Origin: Devosia epidermidihirudinis
Lineage (GTDB): Bacteria; Pseudomonadota; Alphaproteobacteria; Rhizobiales; Devosiaceae
NCBI RefSeq assembly: GCF_000971295.1
Contig: NZ_LANJ01000012.1
Span: 1 to 64,000, forward strand
Direction: 5' to 3'
DNA: 64,000 nt
Shown: one piece after another, positions 17,815 to 26,646 of the stretch
Position numbering within the stretch: position 1 is the stretch's first letter
How the letters are laid out: each line of letters starts with the position of its first letter
Program-made: the position numbers and the translations under genes
The notes under the pieces: model-generated
Database searches by the model: none
What the model was told of the DNA's origin: nothing
What the model saw: only the letters and a program-made list of their open reading frames with translations

Positions 17815-18939
17815 ATGATCTGGGACATTGTCGTTTTTCTGCTGCAGGCCTTCCTCGTATTCGTGGTTTCGACCGCGTTGTTCGACGCGCTGCATTGGGT
17901 GCTTCACAAATGGGAAAACTCGCGCATCCCGCTGCTGCGCAAGTTCTCATCCTGGCATTGGGTGCACCATAAGTTCCTGGGCCTCGATATGCAGATCAAC
18001 CCGGCCTATGCCCGGGCCAATATCTGGTTCCACATTCTGCCGGAATACCTGACTTCAATGGCAGGAACGGTCGTATTCCTGTTCATCTTCCCATGGCCCG
18101 TAATTGCCGCCGTCGCGGCGCTCCGCACCATCATGCTGGTCATGACGCTGCGCGAAGAGGGGCTGGACTACAATCACATGTCCATGGACCGTGTGGGCGG
18201 CCAGCAGGGCCTGCTGTGGGTGGATAACAACTACCACGCCATGCACCACGTCTATCCGCACAACTTCTTCTCGTCCTTTGCCAACGTCTTCGACCTGATC
18301 TTCGGCACCACATGCCAGATCAAGGGACGCCACTTTCTGGTCACTGGTGCGGGTGGTGCCTTTGGGGCAGCCATGGTCGCCAAGCTCACTAGCCTTGGCG
18401 GCATAGTCGAGACCGCCAAGTCCGGTGTCGACTTCTCGGCAGGCAACTACGCGGCGATGAAGGAAAAACTGGAGCGCGCCGAGGTTCTCGTGCTCGCACA
18501 TGGCGCCAAGTCCGACGATTGTTGGGACGCCAACTACGTCACGTTCCGCGACCTCACCGAGCTGTTCACCGAGATGGGCAAGACGCGCCTGGCACCACCA
18601 GAAGTGTGGGCAGTTGGTTCTGAAGTCGAGTTCCATGGCGACATGGGTATGGACGAGCTCAAGGCTTATTCATCGTCCAAGCGCGCTTTCGCTTGGCGCG
18701 CTCGCGACTTCTACCGCTCCGATGCGCTGATCTACCGCCACATCGTGCCTTCCTCCTTCACCTCCGCCATGGGCAAAGGCCCGATGAGTGCAGGCACCGC
18801 AGTCAACATCGCGCTGTTCTTCATCCGTCGAGGCTTCCGCTACGTACCGGTGACATTCACCGGCCTCGCCGTCCTCAACTACTTCCGTTTCCGTTTTTTC
18901 CAGAAGGGCCAGCCGGACGACTTTAAGCCGGCGGAATGA
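17815..18939 (+). CDS. fused fatty-acid hydroxylase / short-chain dehydrogenase
   Basis: A 374-residue two-part protein. The first ~170 residues are a membrane-bound di-iron fatty-acid-hydroxylase (sterol desaturase) domain with clustered histidines (HWVLHK, HWVHHK, NYHAMHHVYPH) and hydrophobic segments. The rest is an SDR-type Rossmann domain with VTGAGGAFGAAM for NAD(P) and YSSSK as the Tyr-x-x-x-Lys catalytic pair. Such bifunctional fusions occur in databases but their substrate is unclear; a lipid hydroxylated then oxidised in sequence is a reasonable guess. It lies 54 nt after the acyltransferase and 3 nt before the HIT gene. Confidence 0.85.
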   Translation: MIWDIVVFLLQAFLVFVVSTALFDALHWVLHKWENSRIPLLRKFSSWHWVHHKFLGLDMQINPAYARANIWFHILPEYLTSMAGTVVFLFIFPWPVIAAVAALRTIMLVMTLREEGLDYNHMSMDRVGGQQGLLWVDNNYHAMHHVYPHNFFSSFANVFDLIFGTTCQIKGRHFLVTGAGGAFGAAMVAKLTSLGGIVETAKSGVDFSAGNYAAMKEKLERAEVLVLAHGAKSDDCWDANYVTFRDLTELFTEMGKTRLAPPEVWAVGSEVEFHGDMGMDELKAYSSSKRAFAWRARDFYRSDALIYRHIVPSSFTSAMGKGPMSAGTAVNIALFFIRRGFRYVPVTFTGLAVLNYFRFRFFQKGQPDDFKPAE

Positions 18940-18942
18940 TCC

Positions 18943-19359
18943 ATGACCTATGACCCGTCCAACATTTTCGGCAAAATTCTGCGCGGCGAAATCCCGGCTC
19001 ATAAGGTCTATGAGGATGAAACCGCACTGGTGATGATGGACATCTTCCCGCAATCGCGCGGTCACACCCTCGTCATTCCCAAGGCCGTCTCGCGCAATTT
19101 GCTCGATGCCGACCCAGCCGCCCTCGCGGCCGTCATTCCTCTGGTCCAAAAAGTCGCCAAGGCCGTCAAATCAGCCACCAATGCTGATGGCATTCGGCTG
19201 GCGCAGTTCAACGAAGCCACTGCCGGGCAGACGGTGTTCCATCTGCACTTCCACATTATTCCGGCCTATGAAGGCACAGCCCTGGCGCCTCACGCCGGCG
19301 GCAAAGCCGACGATGCAGAACTGGCAGCTTTGGCCAGCGAGATTGCAGCGCAGCTCTAG
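18943..19359 (+). CDS. HIT family nucleotide-binding protein
   Basis: A 138-residue histidine-triad hydrolase. The HLHFHIIP motif carries the HxHxH nucleophile; the N-terminal FGKILRGEIPAHKVYEDE and PQSRGHTLVIPK segments match the HINT/HIT branch that hydrolyses nucleoside phosphoramidates and related compounds. The exact substrate is unknown. It starts 3 nt after the fusion gene, ending the plus-strand run, and its stop codon overlaps the stop of a small minus-strand ORF. Confidence 0.92.
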   Translation: MTYDPSNIFGKILRGEIPAHKVYEDETALVMMDIFPQSRGHTLVIPKAVSRNLLDADPAALAAVIPLVQKVAKAVKSATNADGIRLAQFNEATAGQTVFHLHFHIIPAYEGTALAPHAGGKADDAELAALASEIAAQL

Positions 19360-19430
19360 TGCAGGTGCCAGGACTTCGCTGTCAGCACACCCACGATAGC
19401 CATAGTCCCAATGATCATCAGCAAGGTCAT
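19356..19430 (-). CDS. candidate 24-residue membrane peptide
   Basis: A 24-codon ORF: MTLLMIIGTMAIVGVLTAKSWHLH. One hydrophobic helix fills residues 2-17, followed by a basic and His-ending tail, as in many bacterial single-helix small proteins. AAGGAG lies 7 nt before ATG 19430, an excellent ribosome site, inside a perfect 10-bp inverted repeat. It is 50 nt downstream of lolD on the same strand, so it may be the last gene of the proS-lolC-lolD operon. No homologue is recognised; being this short, it is easily missed by gene finders. Confidence 0.5.
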   Translation of the reverse strand: MTLLMIIGTMAIVGVLTAKSWHLH

Positions 19431-19434
19431 TACC

Positions 19435-19456
19435 GTTCTCCTTGAGCAAGGAGAAC
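19435..19456 (-). promoter_or_regulatory. perfect hairpin enclosing the ribosome site of the small ORF
   Basis: GTTCTCCTTG, 2 nt, CAAGGAGAAC: a perfect 10-bp inverted repeat. On the minus strand the AAGGAG ribosome site is the 3' arm of this stem, so folding would hide it. There is no T run, so it is not a typical terminator for lolD. It could alternatively bind a dimeric regulator. Confidence 0.55.
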
Positions 19457-19480
19457 GGATTATGCGCCCGTTTAGCCCAA

Positions 19481-20167
19481 TCACAAAATGTGGTCGACGA
19501 CCAAACCGCCCTTGAGCGTCACCACGCGATCGGCGCGGCGCGCAAGATCATGATTGTGCGTGGCGATTAGCGCCGCAGCGCCTTCGTTCTTGATTAGGTT
19601 GGCCAAGGCGCCAAATACGATATCGCTGGTCTCAGGGTCGAGATTACCCGTCGGTTCATCCGCCAGAATCACTTTGGGATGGTTTGCCGCCGCACGCGCG
19701 ATCGCGATACGCTGCTGCTCGCCCCCAGACAGCTCGGCCGGCCGGTGCGATGCCCGTGGCCCAACACCCAACAGATCCAGCAGCTCCATGGAACGCTTGT
19801 CAGCATCGGCAGGAGACACGCCCGCAATCAGCTGCGGCATGGAGACGTTCTCCAGCGCCGTGAACTCGGGCAGCAGGTGATGGAACTGATAGACATATCC
19901 GACAGTCGAACGGCGGAGCTGCGTACGCCCGCGGTCACCCAACTTGCTGGTCGGAATGCCAATGATCTCGATCTCGCCGCCCTGAGGGCTCTCCAGCAGC
20001 CCAGACAGGTGCAATAGCGTCGACTTGCCCGCACCCGATGGGGCAACAAGCGCTACCAACTCACCACTCTGCACGGTCAGGTTTGCCGCCTCGAGCACGC
20101 GGATGACCTTGTCACCCTGACCATAGTGGCGATGAACATCGCGAAGAACCAGATGTGGCTTACTCAT
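19481..20167 (-). CDS. lolD: lipoprotein-releasing ABC transporter ATP-binding protein
   Basis: Cytoplasmic ATPase of the LolCDE complex, which releases outer-membrane lipoproteins from the inner membrane to LolA. 228 residues: Walker [10 protein letters not shown] (first Gly replaced by Ala), Q-loop [10 protein letters not shown] typical of LolD, signature LSGGEQQR, Walker [13 protein letters not shown], and H-loop ATHNHD. ATG 20167 ([10 protein letters not shown]) is chosen over the longer open frame. It overlaps the permease stop codon by 8 nt. Confidence 0.95.
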   Translation of the reverse strand: MSKPHLVLRDVHRHYGQGDKVIRVLEAANLTVQSGELVALVAPSGAGKSTLLHLSGLLESPQGGEIEIIGIPTSKLGDRGRTQLRRSTVGYVYQFHHLLPEFTALENVSMPQLIAGVSPADADKRSMELLDLLGVGPRASHRPAELSGGEQQRIAIARAAANHPKVILADEPTGNLDPETSDIVFGALANLIKNEGAAALIATHNHDLARRADRVVTLKGGLVVDHIL

Positions 20168-21530
20168 AACGCAGGGCCTCGACTGGATCATATTGAGCGG
20201 CGCGCCAAGCCGGATAAAGCGTGGCAAGGAAGCTGAGACCAAGCGCGAGGCAAACCACGACGGTCACCTCAATCGGATCAGTCTTGGATGGCAGCGACGA
20301 CAGGAAGAACACTTCAGGCGGGAAGATCGCCACACCGAGCGTGTTCGACACAAAGGCCCGCAGCGTCTCGGCATTCGCCGCAACGACCAGGCCCAGCACC
20401 AGTCCCGCAAATGTCCCGATGAAACCGATAGTGGTCCCGGTGATCGAGAATATGCGCATGATGGCCCCTCGCGTGGCCCCCATGGTGCGCAACACGGCGA
20501 TATCGGAGCTCTTGTCCTTCACCAGCATGATGAGGCTGGAAATGATGTTGAACGCGGCCACAAGGATGATCATCGACAGGATCGTGAACATCACGACACG
20601 CTCGACCTGAAGCGCCGAGAAGAACGTCTCATTGCGCTGCTGCCAGTCCGTCATGACCAACGGGCGCGTGTTGGGATCACTCTGGAGACGCTCGCGCATC
20701 ACCGTGACATTGTCCGGGTCATCAATGAAAATCTCGACGGCGGTCGCCTGTGCGACGCGCTGGTATGCCGCGTCGATCTCTTCGTCCGTGGCAAGTGGGT
20801 CCAGCGGCGCCTGCCCCGGCTTCAGCACATCCTCATACATCTTGAAGAAGTCCTGCGCCGGCTCGATGGGCATGTACATAAAGAAGCTGTCAAACTCGAC
20901 CATGCCGAGATTGAAGATCACATTGACCGGATAGGATCGAATTTGGGGGGTCGAACCAAACGGCGTCATCGCCCCGTTCGGGTTGATGATCTGCACCTGA
21001 TCGCCCAGAGACAGCCCCAAGGTCTGCGCCAGACGATAACCTATTGCGACACCCTTGGAGGTGTCCCACTGGTCCCAACCGCCCTGCTCTGCCGCGTTGT
21101 ACAGCAGGCTGAGCTTCTTGATGTTCGCTTCGTCCATGCCGCGAACGGTAACGCCGGTCGAACTGTTACGCGCCGACGCCAGCACCTGGCCTTCAACGAA
21201 ATAGACGGCAAACTTCACGCCATCGACCTGCTGCAGCGCCTCAACGGTTTCCTTGTAGTCGGTGAACTGACGCTCAATCGGGAAGGCCGTGAAGTGCCCA
21301 TTAAGGCCGAGTATTTTGGTCAGCAATTCGGCACGGAAGCCGTTCATCACAGACATAACGACGATCAGCGTCGCCACGCCAATGGCAACGCCGACCATGG
21401 TCAGGCTGGCGATCACCGAAATGAACGCCTCTTTGCGGCGGGCCCGCAGATAGCGGCCCGCCACCATCCATTCAAAGCGCGAAAAGGCGCGCGTGCCCTT
21501 GTTCAGTGCAGGCTGCGCCGTATCGGTCAA
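20160..21530 (-). CDS. lolC: lipoprotein-releasing system permease LolC/LolE
   Basis: A 456-residue inner-membrane permease of the LolCE type: one N-terminal helix after [23 protein letters not shown], a large periplasmic domain (about residues 60-300), then three C-terminal helices ending in [21 protein letters not shown], the FtsX/MacB family tail. Only one permease gene is present, so a homodimer probably replaces LolC plus LolE, as is usual in alphaproteobacteria. Its ATG overlaps the proS stop by 4 nt. Confidence 0.94.
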   Translation of the reverse strand: MTDTAQPALNKGTRAFSRFEWMVAGRYLRARRKEAFISVIASLTMVGVAIGVATLIVVMSVMNGFRAELLTKILGLNGHFTAFPIERQFTDYKETVEALQQVDGVKFAVYFVEGQVLASARNSSTGVTVRGMDEANIKKLSLLYNAAEQGGWDQWDTSKGVAIGYRLAQTLGLSLGDQVQIINPNGAMTPFGSTPQIRSYPVNVIFNLGMVEFDSFFMYMPIEPAQDFFKMYEDVLKPGQAPLDPLATDEEIDAAYQRVAQATAVEIFIDDPDNVTVMRERLQSDPNTRPLVMTDWQQRNETFFSALQVERVVMFTILSMIILVAAFNIISSLIMLVKDKSSDIAVLRTMGATRGAIMRIFSITGTTIGFIGTFAGLVLGLVVAANAETLRAFVSNTLGVAIFPPEVFFLSSLPSKTDPIEVTVVVCLALGLSFLATLYPAWRAAQYDPVEALRYE

Positions 21531-22876
21531 ATGTCAGTCTTTCTTTGTGGTTCGATCAGGCCCTTCAGGCGCGCCACCGCGTCCGCGATCGGCAGCGTCT
21601 CGCGCTCGCCGGTCTTGCGGTGCTTGATTTCCGCTTCGCCAGCCTTGAGGCCGCGTGGCCCAAGGATGATCTGATACGGAATGCCCACAAGGTCTGCCGT
21701 CGTGAACTTGGCGCCAGCGCCCTGATCCCGATCGTCATAGAGCATATCGAGGCCAGCCGCGTTCAACTCGGCATAGAGCTTGTCGCAAGCCGCGTCGCAT
21801 TCCGCATCGCCTGCCTTGAGATTGATGAGCACGGCCTCAAACGGCGCGACGCTGACGGGCCAGACAATGCCGGACTCGTCGTGGAACGCTTCGATGATGG
21901 CAGGCACCAGCCGGGTAAGGCCGACGCCATAAGAGCCCATATGCACTGTGATTTCCTTGCCGTCGGGACCGGTTACGGTCGCCTTCATGGGCTCGGAGTA
22001 CTTGGTGCCGAAGTAGAAAATATGGCCAACTTCGATACCGCGCGCAGAAACGCGATTTTCTTCCGAAACCGTGCTCTCGAACTCAGCCATATCGACCATG
22101 TCTTCGGTCGCGGCATACATCGAGGTCCAGTCTTCAAAGATCGGGTGCAGGTCGCCGCGGAAATCGGTGTCCTTGCCTGGGATAGGCTTATCGAGCAGGC
22201 GCTTGTCGCAGAACACTGCGCTTTCGCCGGTGTCCGCCAGCACGATCCACTCATGGCTCAGATCACCACCAATTGGGCCGGTGTCGGCCCGCATTGGAAT
22301 GGCTGTCAGACCCATGCGGGCATAGGTGCGCATATACGCGACGAACATGCGCTCGTAGGCCTTCACGGCCTCTTCCTTGTTCAGGTCGAACGAATACGCG
22401 TCCTTCATCAGGAATTCGCGGCTGCGCATGGTGCCGAAGCGAGGACGCACCTCGTCGCGGAACTTCCACTGGATGTGGTAGAGGTTCAACGGCAAGTCCT
22501 TGTAGGACTTTACGTAAGTGCGGAAAATGTCGGTGATCATTTCCTCGTTGGTCGGACCATAGAGGAATTCGCGCTCGTGGCGATCTTCGATGCGCAGCAT
22601 CTCTTTGCCATAAGCGTCATAACGCCCGGACTCGCGCCAGAGATCAGCCGACTGGATGGTCGGCATCAAAAGCTCGATCGCGCCGGAGCGGTTCTGCTCC
22701 TCTTCGATGATCTTCTGGACCTTCATCAGCACTTTGTAGCCGAGTGGCAGCCACGAATAGAGGCCCGAGGCCTGCTGGCGGATCATCCCGGCCCGCAACA
22801 TCAGGCGATGCGAGACAATCTCTGCCTCTTTCGGAACGTCACGCAAAACAGGCAGGAAGTAGCGAGACAGACGCAT
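21527..22876 (-). CDS. proS: prolyl-tRNA synthetase, short alphaproteobacterial form
   Basis: Class II aminoacyl-tRNA synthetase that charges tRNA-Pro. About 449 residues, the compact form without the large editing insertion of E. coli ProS. Family landmarks: [19 protein letters not shown] start, [25 protein letters not shown], motif 2 around [26 protein letters not shown], and [10 protein letters not shown] in motif 3. ATG 22876 is chosen by homology. It heads the coupled proS-lolC-lolD group. Confidence 0.96.
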   Translation of the reverse strand: MRLSRYFLPVLRDVPKEAEIVSHRLMLRAGMIRQQASGLYSWLPLGYKVLMKVQKIIEEEQNRSGAIELLMPTIQSADLWRESGRYDAYGKEMLRIEDRHEREFLYGPTNEEMITDIFRTYVKSYKDLPLNLYHIQWKFRDEVRPRFGTMRSREFLMKDAYSFDLNKEEAVKAYERMFVAYMRTYARMGLTAIPMRADTGPIGGDLSHEWIVLADTGESAVFCDKRLLDKPIPGKDTDFRGDLHPIFEDWTSMYAATEDMVDMAEFESTVSEENRVSARGIEVGHIFYFGTKYSEPMKATVTGPDGKEITVHMGSYGVGLTRLVPAIIEAFHDESGIVWPVSVAPFEAVLINLKAGDAECDAACDKLYAELNAAGLDMLYDDRDQGAGAKFTTADLVGIPYQIILGPRGLKAGEAEIKHRKTGERETLPIADAVARLKGLIEPQRKTDI

Positions 22877-22997
22877 GTTGGCTCCCGAAAGGACAGTCGA
22901 CTCAAGGCTTTTCTTGATGCCCACTCAAATCCTACTCGTCCATCCGATGCAAGCATGGAAGGCATGCAGAATCTGCGTGACAGTCTCAAATCTTGTT

Positions 22998-23157
22998 GTT
23001 AGGGTCCCTCACAATAAAGCAAAGGCGGTCCAAACCGCCGGACGTCGACAACGTCAAGGGAGGAGCGTTGGCAGCGCGCTTCAGTAGCGCACCTAAGACC
23101 AGCGTATTGTCGATCAAACTCAATTCAGCGGGGCCCTAGTGCCCCGCTTTTTTGTTT
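22998..23157 (+). ncRNA. candidate structured small RNA
   Basis: There is no ORF, but four consecutive stems: GGCGGT-ccaa-ACCGCC (23024-23039), GACGT...ACGTC (23041-23055), GCGCT-tcagt-AGCGC (23076-23090), and a strong terminator hairpin at 23128-23147 with a T run. An unpaired GGGAGGAG stretch lies between stems 2 and 3. The layout (own terminator, plus strand, between minus-strand genes) suggests a trans-acting sRNA of about 130-150 nt. The 5' end is a guess and I cannot assign it to a known family. Confidence 0.4.
23128..23157 (+). terminator. rho-independent terminator, plus strand
   Basis: GCGGGGC and GCCCCGC arms, six-base loop, then TTTTTTG. No plus-strand protein gene precedes it, which is the main argument for the sRNA. 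Confidence 0.88.
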
Positions 23158-23172
23158 GTAGCGCCTGCAACC

Positions 23173-23652
23173 TTATTTGCGCTGACAGCCATCAATCACC
23201 GACCCTACGCTCTCTTCTATGCCTTCGACCGAGAAGCTGTGCCGTGTTTGCTTGTAGCTAATTTGTACCGGATTCTTGGCGCCACGCATCGCGTTGAGCA
23301 CGTCGAGCACACCCCCTTCATTTGAGCTCTCGACCACGATCGTTCGCTCGCCACCAATGTCGTCATTGTAGCCCTTGAGGGGACCGAACTTGGTGCCATC
23401 GACGGACGCTGTGACGTCAAGGTCGCCAGCATCTTCACCGCGTGGGTCAAAATCCTCGCCGGTGAACAGCAAGAGGGTCAATTCACCGGGAAATTTGAAG
23501 TCGCAATAAACCTGAAGTTCGACAGTGCGGGCGTCATCACGCCCAAAGGCGGCGTAGAACCACGACTTCTTACTGGTATTGCTGTCAGCTTCCCACGCGG
23601 CTGAGACAGGCGTGGCGAACATCAAAAGCGGCAGCAACAGAAATAGCTTCAT
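23173..23652 (-). CDS. secreted hypothetical protein
   Basis: A 159-residue protein with a clear signal peptide (MKLFLLLPLLMFATPVSA, cut before AW). The mature part is acidic, probably beta-rich, and has two cysteines (in VYCDF and near the C-terminus in DGCQRK) that could form a disulfide. I do not recognise a family. It lies between the DUF1467 gene and proS on the same strand, with about 70 nt on the DUF1467 side. Confidence 0.75.
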   Translation of the reverse strand: MKLFLLLPLLMFATPVSAAWEADSNTSKKSWFYAAFGRDDARTVELQVYCDFKFPGELTLLLFTGEDFDPRGEDAGDLDVTASVDGTKFGPLKGYNDDIGGERTIVVESSNEGGVLDVLNAMRGAKNPVQISYKQTRHSFSVEGIEESVGSVIDGCQRK

Positions 23653-23722
23653 CGTGTATCCAGGATGGGTCTGAGAGACCCATCCCTAACAGGGAAGCAG
23701 GCTCAATTGCGGCCAAACGCTG

Positions 23723-23971
23723 TTAGCGGTTCCAATAGTGGTGGAGAGTTTCGTTGCTGAGGCCCCACAGCAGCAATGCGGTGATCACGATGGAGATTCC
23801 AGTGGCGAGCGATAGCTTGTAGAGCAGCCGGGGGGCAACAGGTGCGCCCGGCTCTGTTCCAGCGATAACCTCACCAGCCTCAGCCTGGCTACGCTGGCCA
23901 ATTGGCAAAACAGCCACAAAGGCGAGCCACCAGACCACGAAGAAAACGGCGATGAACGACCCGATTTGCAT
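23723..23971 (-). CDS. DUF1467 membrane protein
   Basis: An 82-residue protein with two transmembrane helices (IGSFIAVFFVVWWLAFVAVLP and LATGISIVITALLLWGL), matching DUF1467, a family of unknown function conserved between the RNase J gene and proS in Hyphomicrobiales. Its ribosome site lies inside a small inverted repeat (GGAAAG-TCC-CTTTCC, 23972-23986) touching the start codon. Confidence 0.85.
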   Translation of the reverse strand: MQIGSFIAVFFVVWWLAFVAVLPIGQRSQAEAGEVIAGTEPGAPVAPRLLYKLSLATGISIVITALLLWGLSNETLHHYWNR

Positions 23972-24007
23972 GGAAAGTCCCTTTCCTGTTGGCGGGAAGT
24001 TACGCGT

Positions 24008-24032
24008 CTAGCGATCCCCGCGAAAGCGGGAA
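24008..24032. repeat. single F2 palindrome
   Basis: ATCCCCGCGAAAGCGGGAAT, one unit of the common proteobacterial CCCGCGAAAGCGGG palindrome. A paired copy lies at 48171-48246. Confidence 0.7.
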
Positions 24033-24062
24033 TCGCCGTTGCCTATTGACGCAGGAGAGAGA

Positions 24063-25736
24063 TCAGACGCGGTGCACGAAAACCGATACGTTCGGCTTGC
24101 GGCCCCAATACGCATTGACCTCGTTGCGGATGGCCTTGAACAGGGCGGAGTTCAGAACTTCGGTGTCGCTGCGACGCTTGGGAGGCACCGACTTCAGCAC
24201 ACCAGCAATAGTGTCTTCCACCAAGTCGCTCAAAGATTCGTCTTCGGTCTCCGGCAAGCCTTCGATCACCAGATCGGGACCCGAGACGACCTGCCCGCCG
24301 CCGTTGACACAAAGGCTGACCACAACGTGGCCGCCAAATGAGAGGCGACGACGACCTTTGACCCCTGATTCTTCCGGCGTGCAGAGCACCAGACCATCGA
24401 GATAGAGCTCGCCGGTACGCACTTCGCTCGGGAATGTCATGGGCTCGGGGAACAGCCGCACGAGATCACCATTGCGCGCTTCGCAAACGTTAGGAATGCC
24501 CTGCTCACGACCGAGCTTGGCATGAGCCTGCAGGTGAACAGCTTCACCATGCACCGGCACCAGCACCTCTGGCTTGACCCATGAATAGAGCTTGCGGAGC
24601 TCATCGCGACGCGGATGGCCAGTGACGTGCACCAGACCGTCATTCTGCGTAATGACCTCGACGCCCTTGTCGATCAGCATGTTCTGGATGTCGATGACTT
24701 CGCGCTCATTGCCCGGGATTGCCCAGGACGAGAAAATCATCCGGTCGCCGGCGCTGAGATCAATCACCGGATGCTCGCCACGGGCGATGCGCGCAATTGC
24801 GGCCCGGGCCTCGCCCTGGCTGCCAGTGCAGATCAACACGATCTTGTTGCGGGCTAGCCCACGATAAGCGTCCTGGTCGAGCAAAGGCGGCAAGCCTTCG
24901 AGCATCCCAAGTTCCTTGGCGATGCCCATAATGCGGTGCAACGAGCGACCCGACATCACCACCTGACGACCAGCCAGATGCGCGGCACGAACGATGGAAA
25001 TCACACGACCAACGTTCGACGCGAACGTGGTCACCGCAACGCGATTTGGCGACTCAGCGATCATCGCAGCCAGATTGGCGGCAACTTCTGCCTCGCTCGG
25101 GCTTTCGCCGTCCTTGAGCGCATTGGTCGAGTCGCAGATCAGTGCGAGAGGCGTGGAAGTATCCTCGCCAATCTTCTGCAGACGTGCGACGTCGGTCGGC
25201 GCATTGCCAACTGGCGTCGGATCAAGCTTCCAATCGCCGGTATGCAGCACGCGCCCAATTGGCGTCGAGATCAGCAAGGCGTTCGATTCCGGGATCGAGT
25301 GCGCAACGTTGATCGCTTCAATGGTGAACGGGCCGACATTGAAAGGCTTGCCGGGACGCATGATGGTGATGTCGACATTCTCGACAATCCCGTCCCCTGC
25401 CCGCTTTGCCGCCAGCATTGCGGCCGTGAATGGCGTGCAGAACACTGGCTTTTCAAAACCCGGCCAAAGGTCAAGCACTGCACCGTAGTGATCTTCGTGG
25501 CTGTGGGTGAGGATCAGGCCGAGAATGTCGTCAGCGCGTTCCTCGAGGAACTCGGGGTTCGCCATAATCAGTTCGATGCCGGGCAGATCCGGACCGCCAA
25601 AGGTCACGCCGCAATCGACGACGATCCACTTACGCGAGCGCTCGGGGCCAAAGCCATAAGCGCCCATATTCATGCCAATCTCGCCTACGCCACCGAGTGG
25701 CACAAAGACGAGTTCGTCCCTTTGGTTTTTAGCCAT
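24063..25736 (-). CDS. rnj: ribonuclease J
   Basis: Metallo-beta-lactamase-fold ribonuclease with 5'-3' exo- and endonuclease activity, acting in rRNA maturation and mRNA decay in alphaproteobacteria. 557 residues: LILTHSHEDHYGAV carries the zinc-binding HxHxDH; beta-CASP features include FASNVGRV and VMSGRSLHR; VHVTGHPRRDEL and VPVHGEAVHL supply the last histidines; a C-terminal domain follows. It is the gene after birA in the nuo-birA-rnj arrangement. Confidence 0.94.
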   Translation of the reverse strand: MAKNQRDELVFVPLGGVGEIGMNMGAYGFGPERSRKWIVVDCGVTFGGPDLPGIELIMANPEFLEERADDILGLILTHSHEDHYGAVLDLWPGFEKPVFCTPFTAAMLAAKRAGDGIVENVDITIMRPGKPFNVGPFTIEAINVAHSIPESNALLISTPIGRVLHTGDWKLDPTPVGNAPTDVARLQKIGEDTSTPLALICDSTNALKDGESPSEAEVAANLAAMIAESPNRVAVTTFASNVGRVISIVRAAHLAGRQVVMSGRSLHRIMGIAKELGMLEGLPPLLDQDAYRGLARNKIVLICTGSQGEARAAIARIARGEHPVIDLSAGDRMIFSSWAIPGNEREVIDIQNMLIDKGVEVITQNDGLVHVTGHPRRDELRKLYSWVKPEVLVPVHGEAVHLQAHAKLGREQGIPNVCEARNGDLVRLFPEPMTFPSEVRTGELYLDGLVLCTPEESGVKGRRRLSFGGHVVVSLCVNGGGQVVSGPDLVIEGLPETEDESLSDLVEDTIAGVLKSVPPKRRSDTEVLNSALFKAIRNEVNAYWGRKPNVSVFVHRV

Positions 25737-25809
25737 GGGTCAGTTCAGTCCTTTCGAGCGCAACGCCGGAGCGATCATTGGTCGCCGGTCGCCTGCGCAA
25801 TTGTTGTGG

Positions 25810-26646
25810 TCAGCTTCGGGCGCTGGCCGTGGCCCCAAAATGTACGTCGCCCGCGGTAATCACGATGCGACGGTCGTCGTCCGAACGAACGATCAATCGT
25901 CCTTCGTCGTCGATGGTTTCAAAAATTCCGCGCAACACTTCGCCGTTTTGATTGACCGCCACTGGCGCGCCAATCCCGGCCGCCGATGCGCGCCATTGCT
26001 TCAGAACGTCGCCAATGCCGCGACCGTCATTCCACATACCAAAAGTGTCGACCCAGGCATCGCTGAGGGCCTCAAACACCGATTGCGCATCACGCGATAC
26101 GCCAAGATCGAGAAGACTTGTCGCGGGATAAGGCAAACCCTGCGGCGCGGCAATAGCGTTGACGCCAAAGCCAATCGCGATGGCGTGACGGCCATCGCTC
26201 AGCTTCTGCGCTTCAAGAAGAATGCCCGCCAGCTTGGCGCCGTCCGCCAGCACATCATTGGGCCACTTGAGCGCAATCCGTGCCTTGGAGCCATCAGACT
26301 GACCATCCGCACCATCAATGCCGATCTTGACCAAACCGCTTGGGAGAATCGATGACAGCGCACGATTGAGCGAAACGCCCGCTACGAACCCGAGGGTTGC
26401 CGCCAAAGTAGGGCTGGATTCCGGAACGATGAGCAAGGTCGCTGCGAGATTGCCAACAGGGCTTTCCCATTGACGGCCACGGCGACCACGGCCGGCGTTC
26501 TGCTGCGCGGTGACAAACCAGACACCGCCTGTATCGCCTGCGGCAGCTGCCGCAAGCGCTTCTGTGTTGGTGGACCCAATGGTTTCAAAGCTGCGTAGCC
26601 GATACCCGGCCATCCGCGCCTTGGGCCCGAGTGTAAAGTCGGTCAC
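25810..26646 (-). CDS. birA: biotin--[acetyl-CoA-carboxylase] ligase
   Basis: Attaches biotin to carboxylase carrier domains. 278 residues without an N-terminal DNA-binding domain, so it is a ligase only, not a repressor. Motifs: FETIGSTNTEAL, GRGRRGRQWESP (biotinyl-AMP loop) and ALKWPNDVLADGAKLAGILLE. The start is GTG 26646, directly abutting the nuoN stop codon; ATG 26613 (MAGYRLRSFE) is the alternative. It is expressed with the complex I operon by position. Confidence 0.93.
   Translation of the reverse strand: MTDFTLGPKARMAGYRLRSFETIGSTNTEALAAAAAGDTGGVWFVTAQQNAGRGRRGRQWESPVGNLAATLLIVPESSPTLAATLGFVAGVSLNRALSSILPSGLVKIGIDGADGQSDGSKARIALKWPNDVLADGAKLAGILLEAQKLSDGRHAIAIGFGVNAIAAPQGLPYPATSLLDLGVSRDAQSVFEALSDAWVDTFGMWNDGRGIGDVLKQWRASAAGIGAPVAVNQNGEVLRGIFETIDDEGRLIVRSDDDRRIVITAGDVHFGATASARS

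Noticed and set aside
19462-19515. A plus-strand ORF of 17 codons beside the hairpin
   Set aside because: It has AAGGAG only because the hairpin is palindromic, and it runs antisense into lolD; the minus-strand ORF has the hydrophobic helix and better context.
20193-21674. A 493-codon ORF opposite the Lol permease
   Set aside because: Antisense shadow of a certain gene that is translationally coupled on both sides.
23985-24062. Hairpin after the RNase J gene considered as its terminator
   Set aside because: It is an F2 palindrome unit without a T run on the minus strand.
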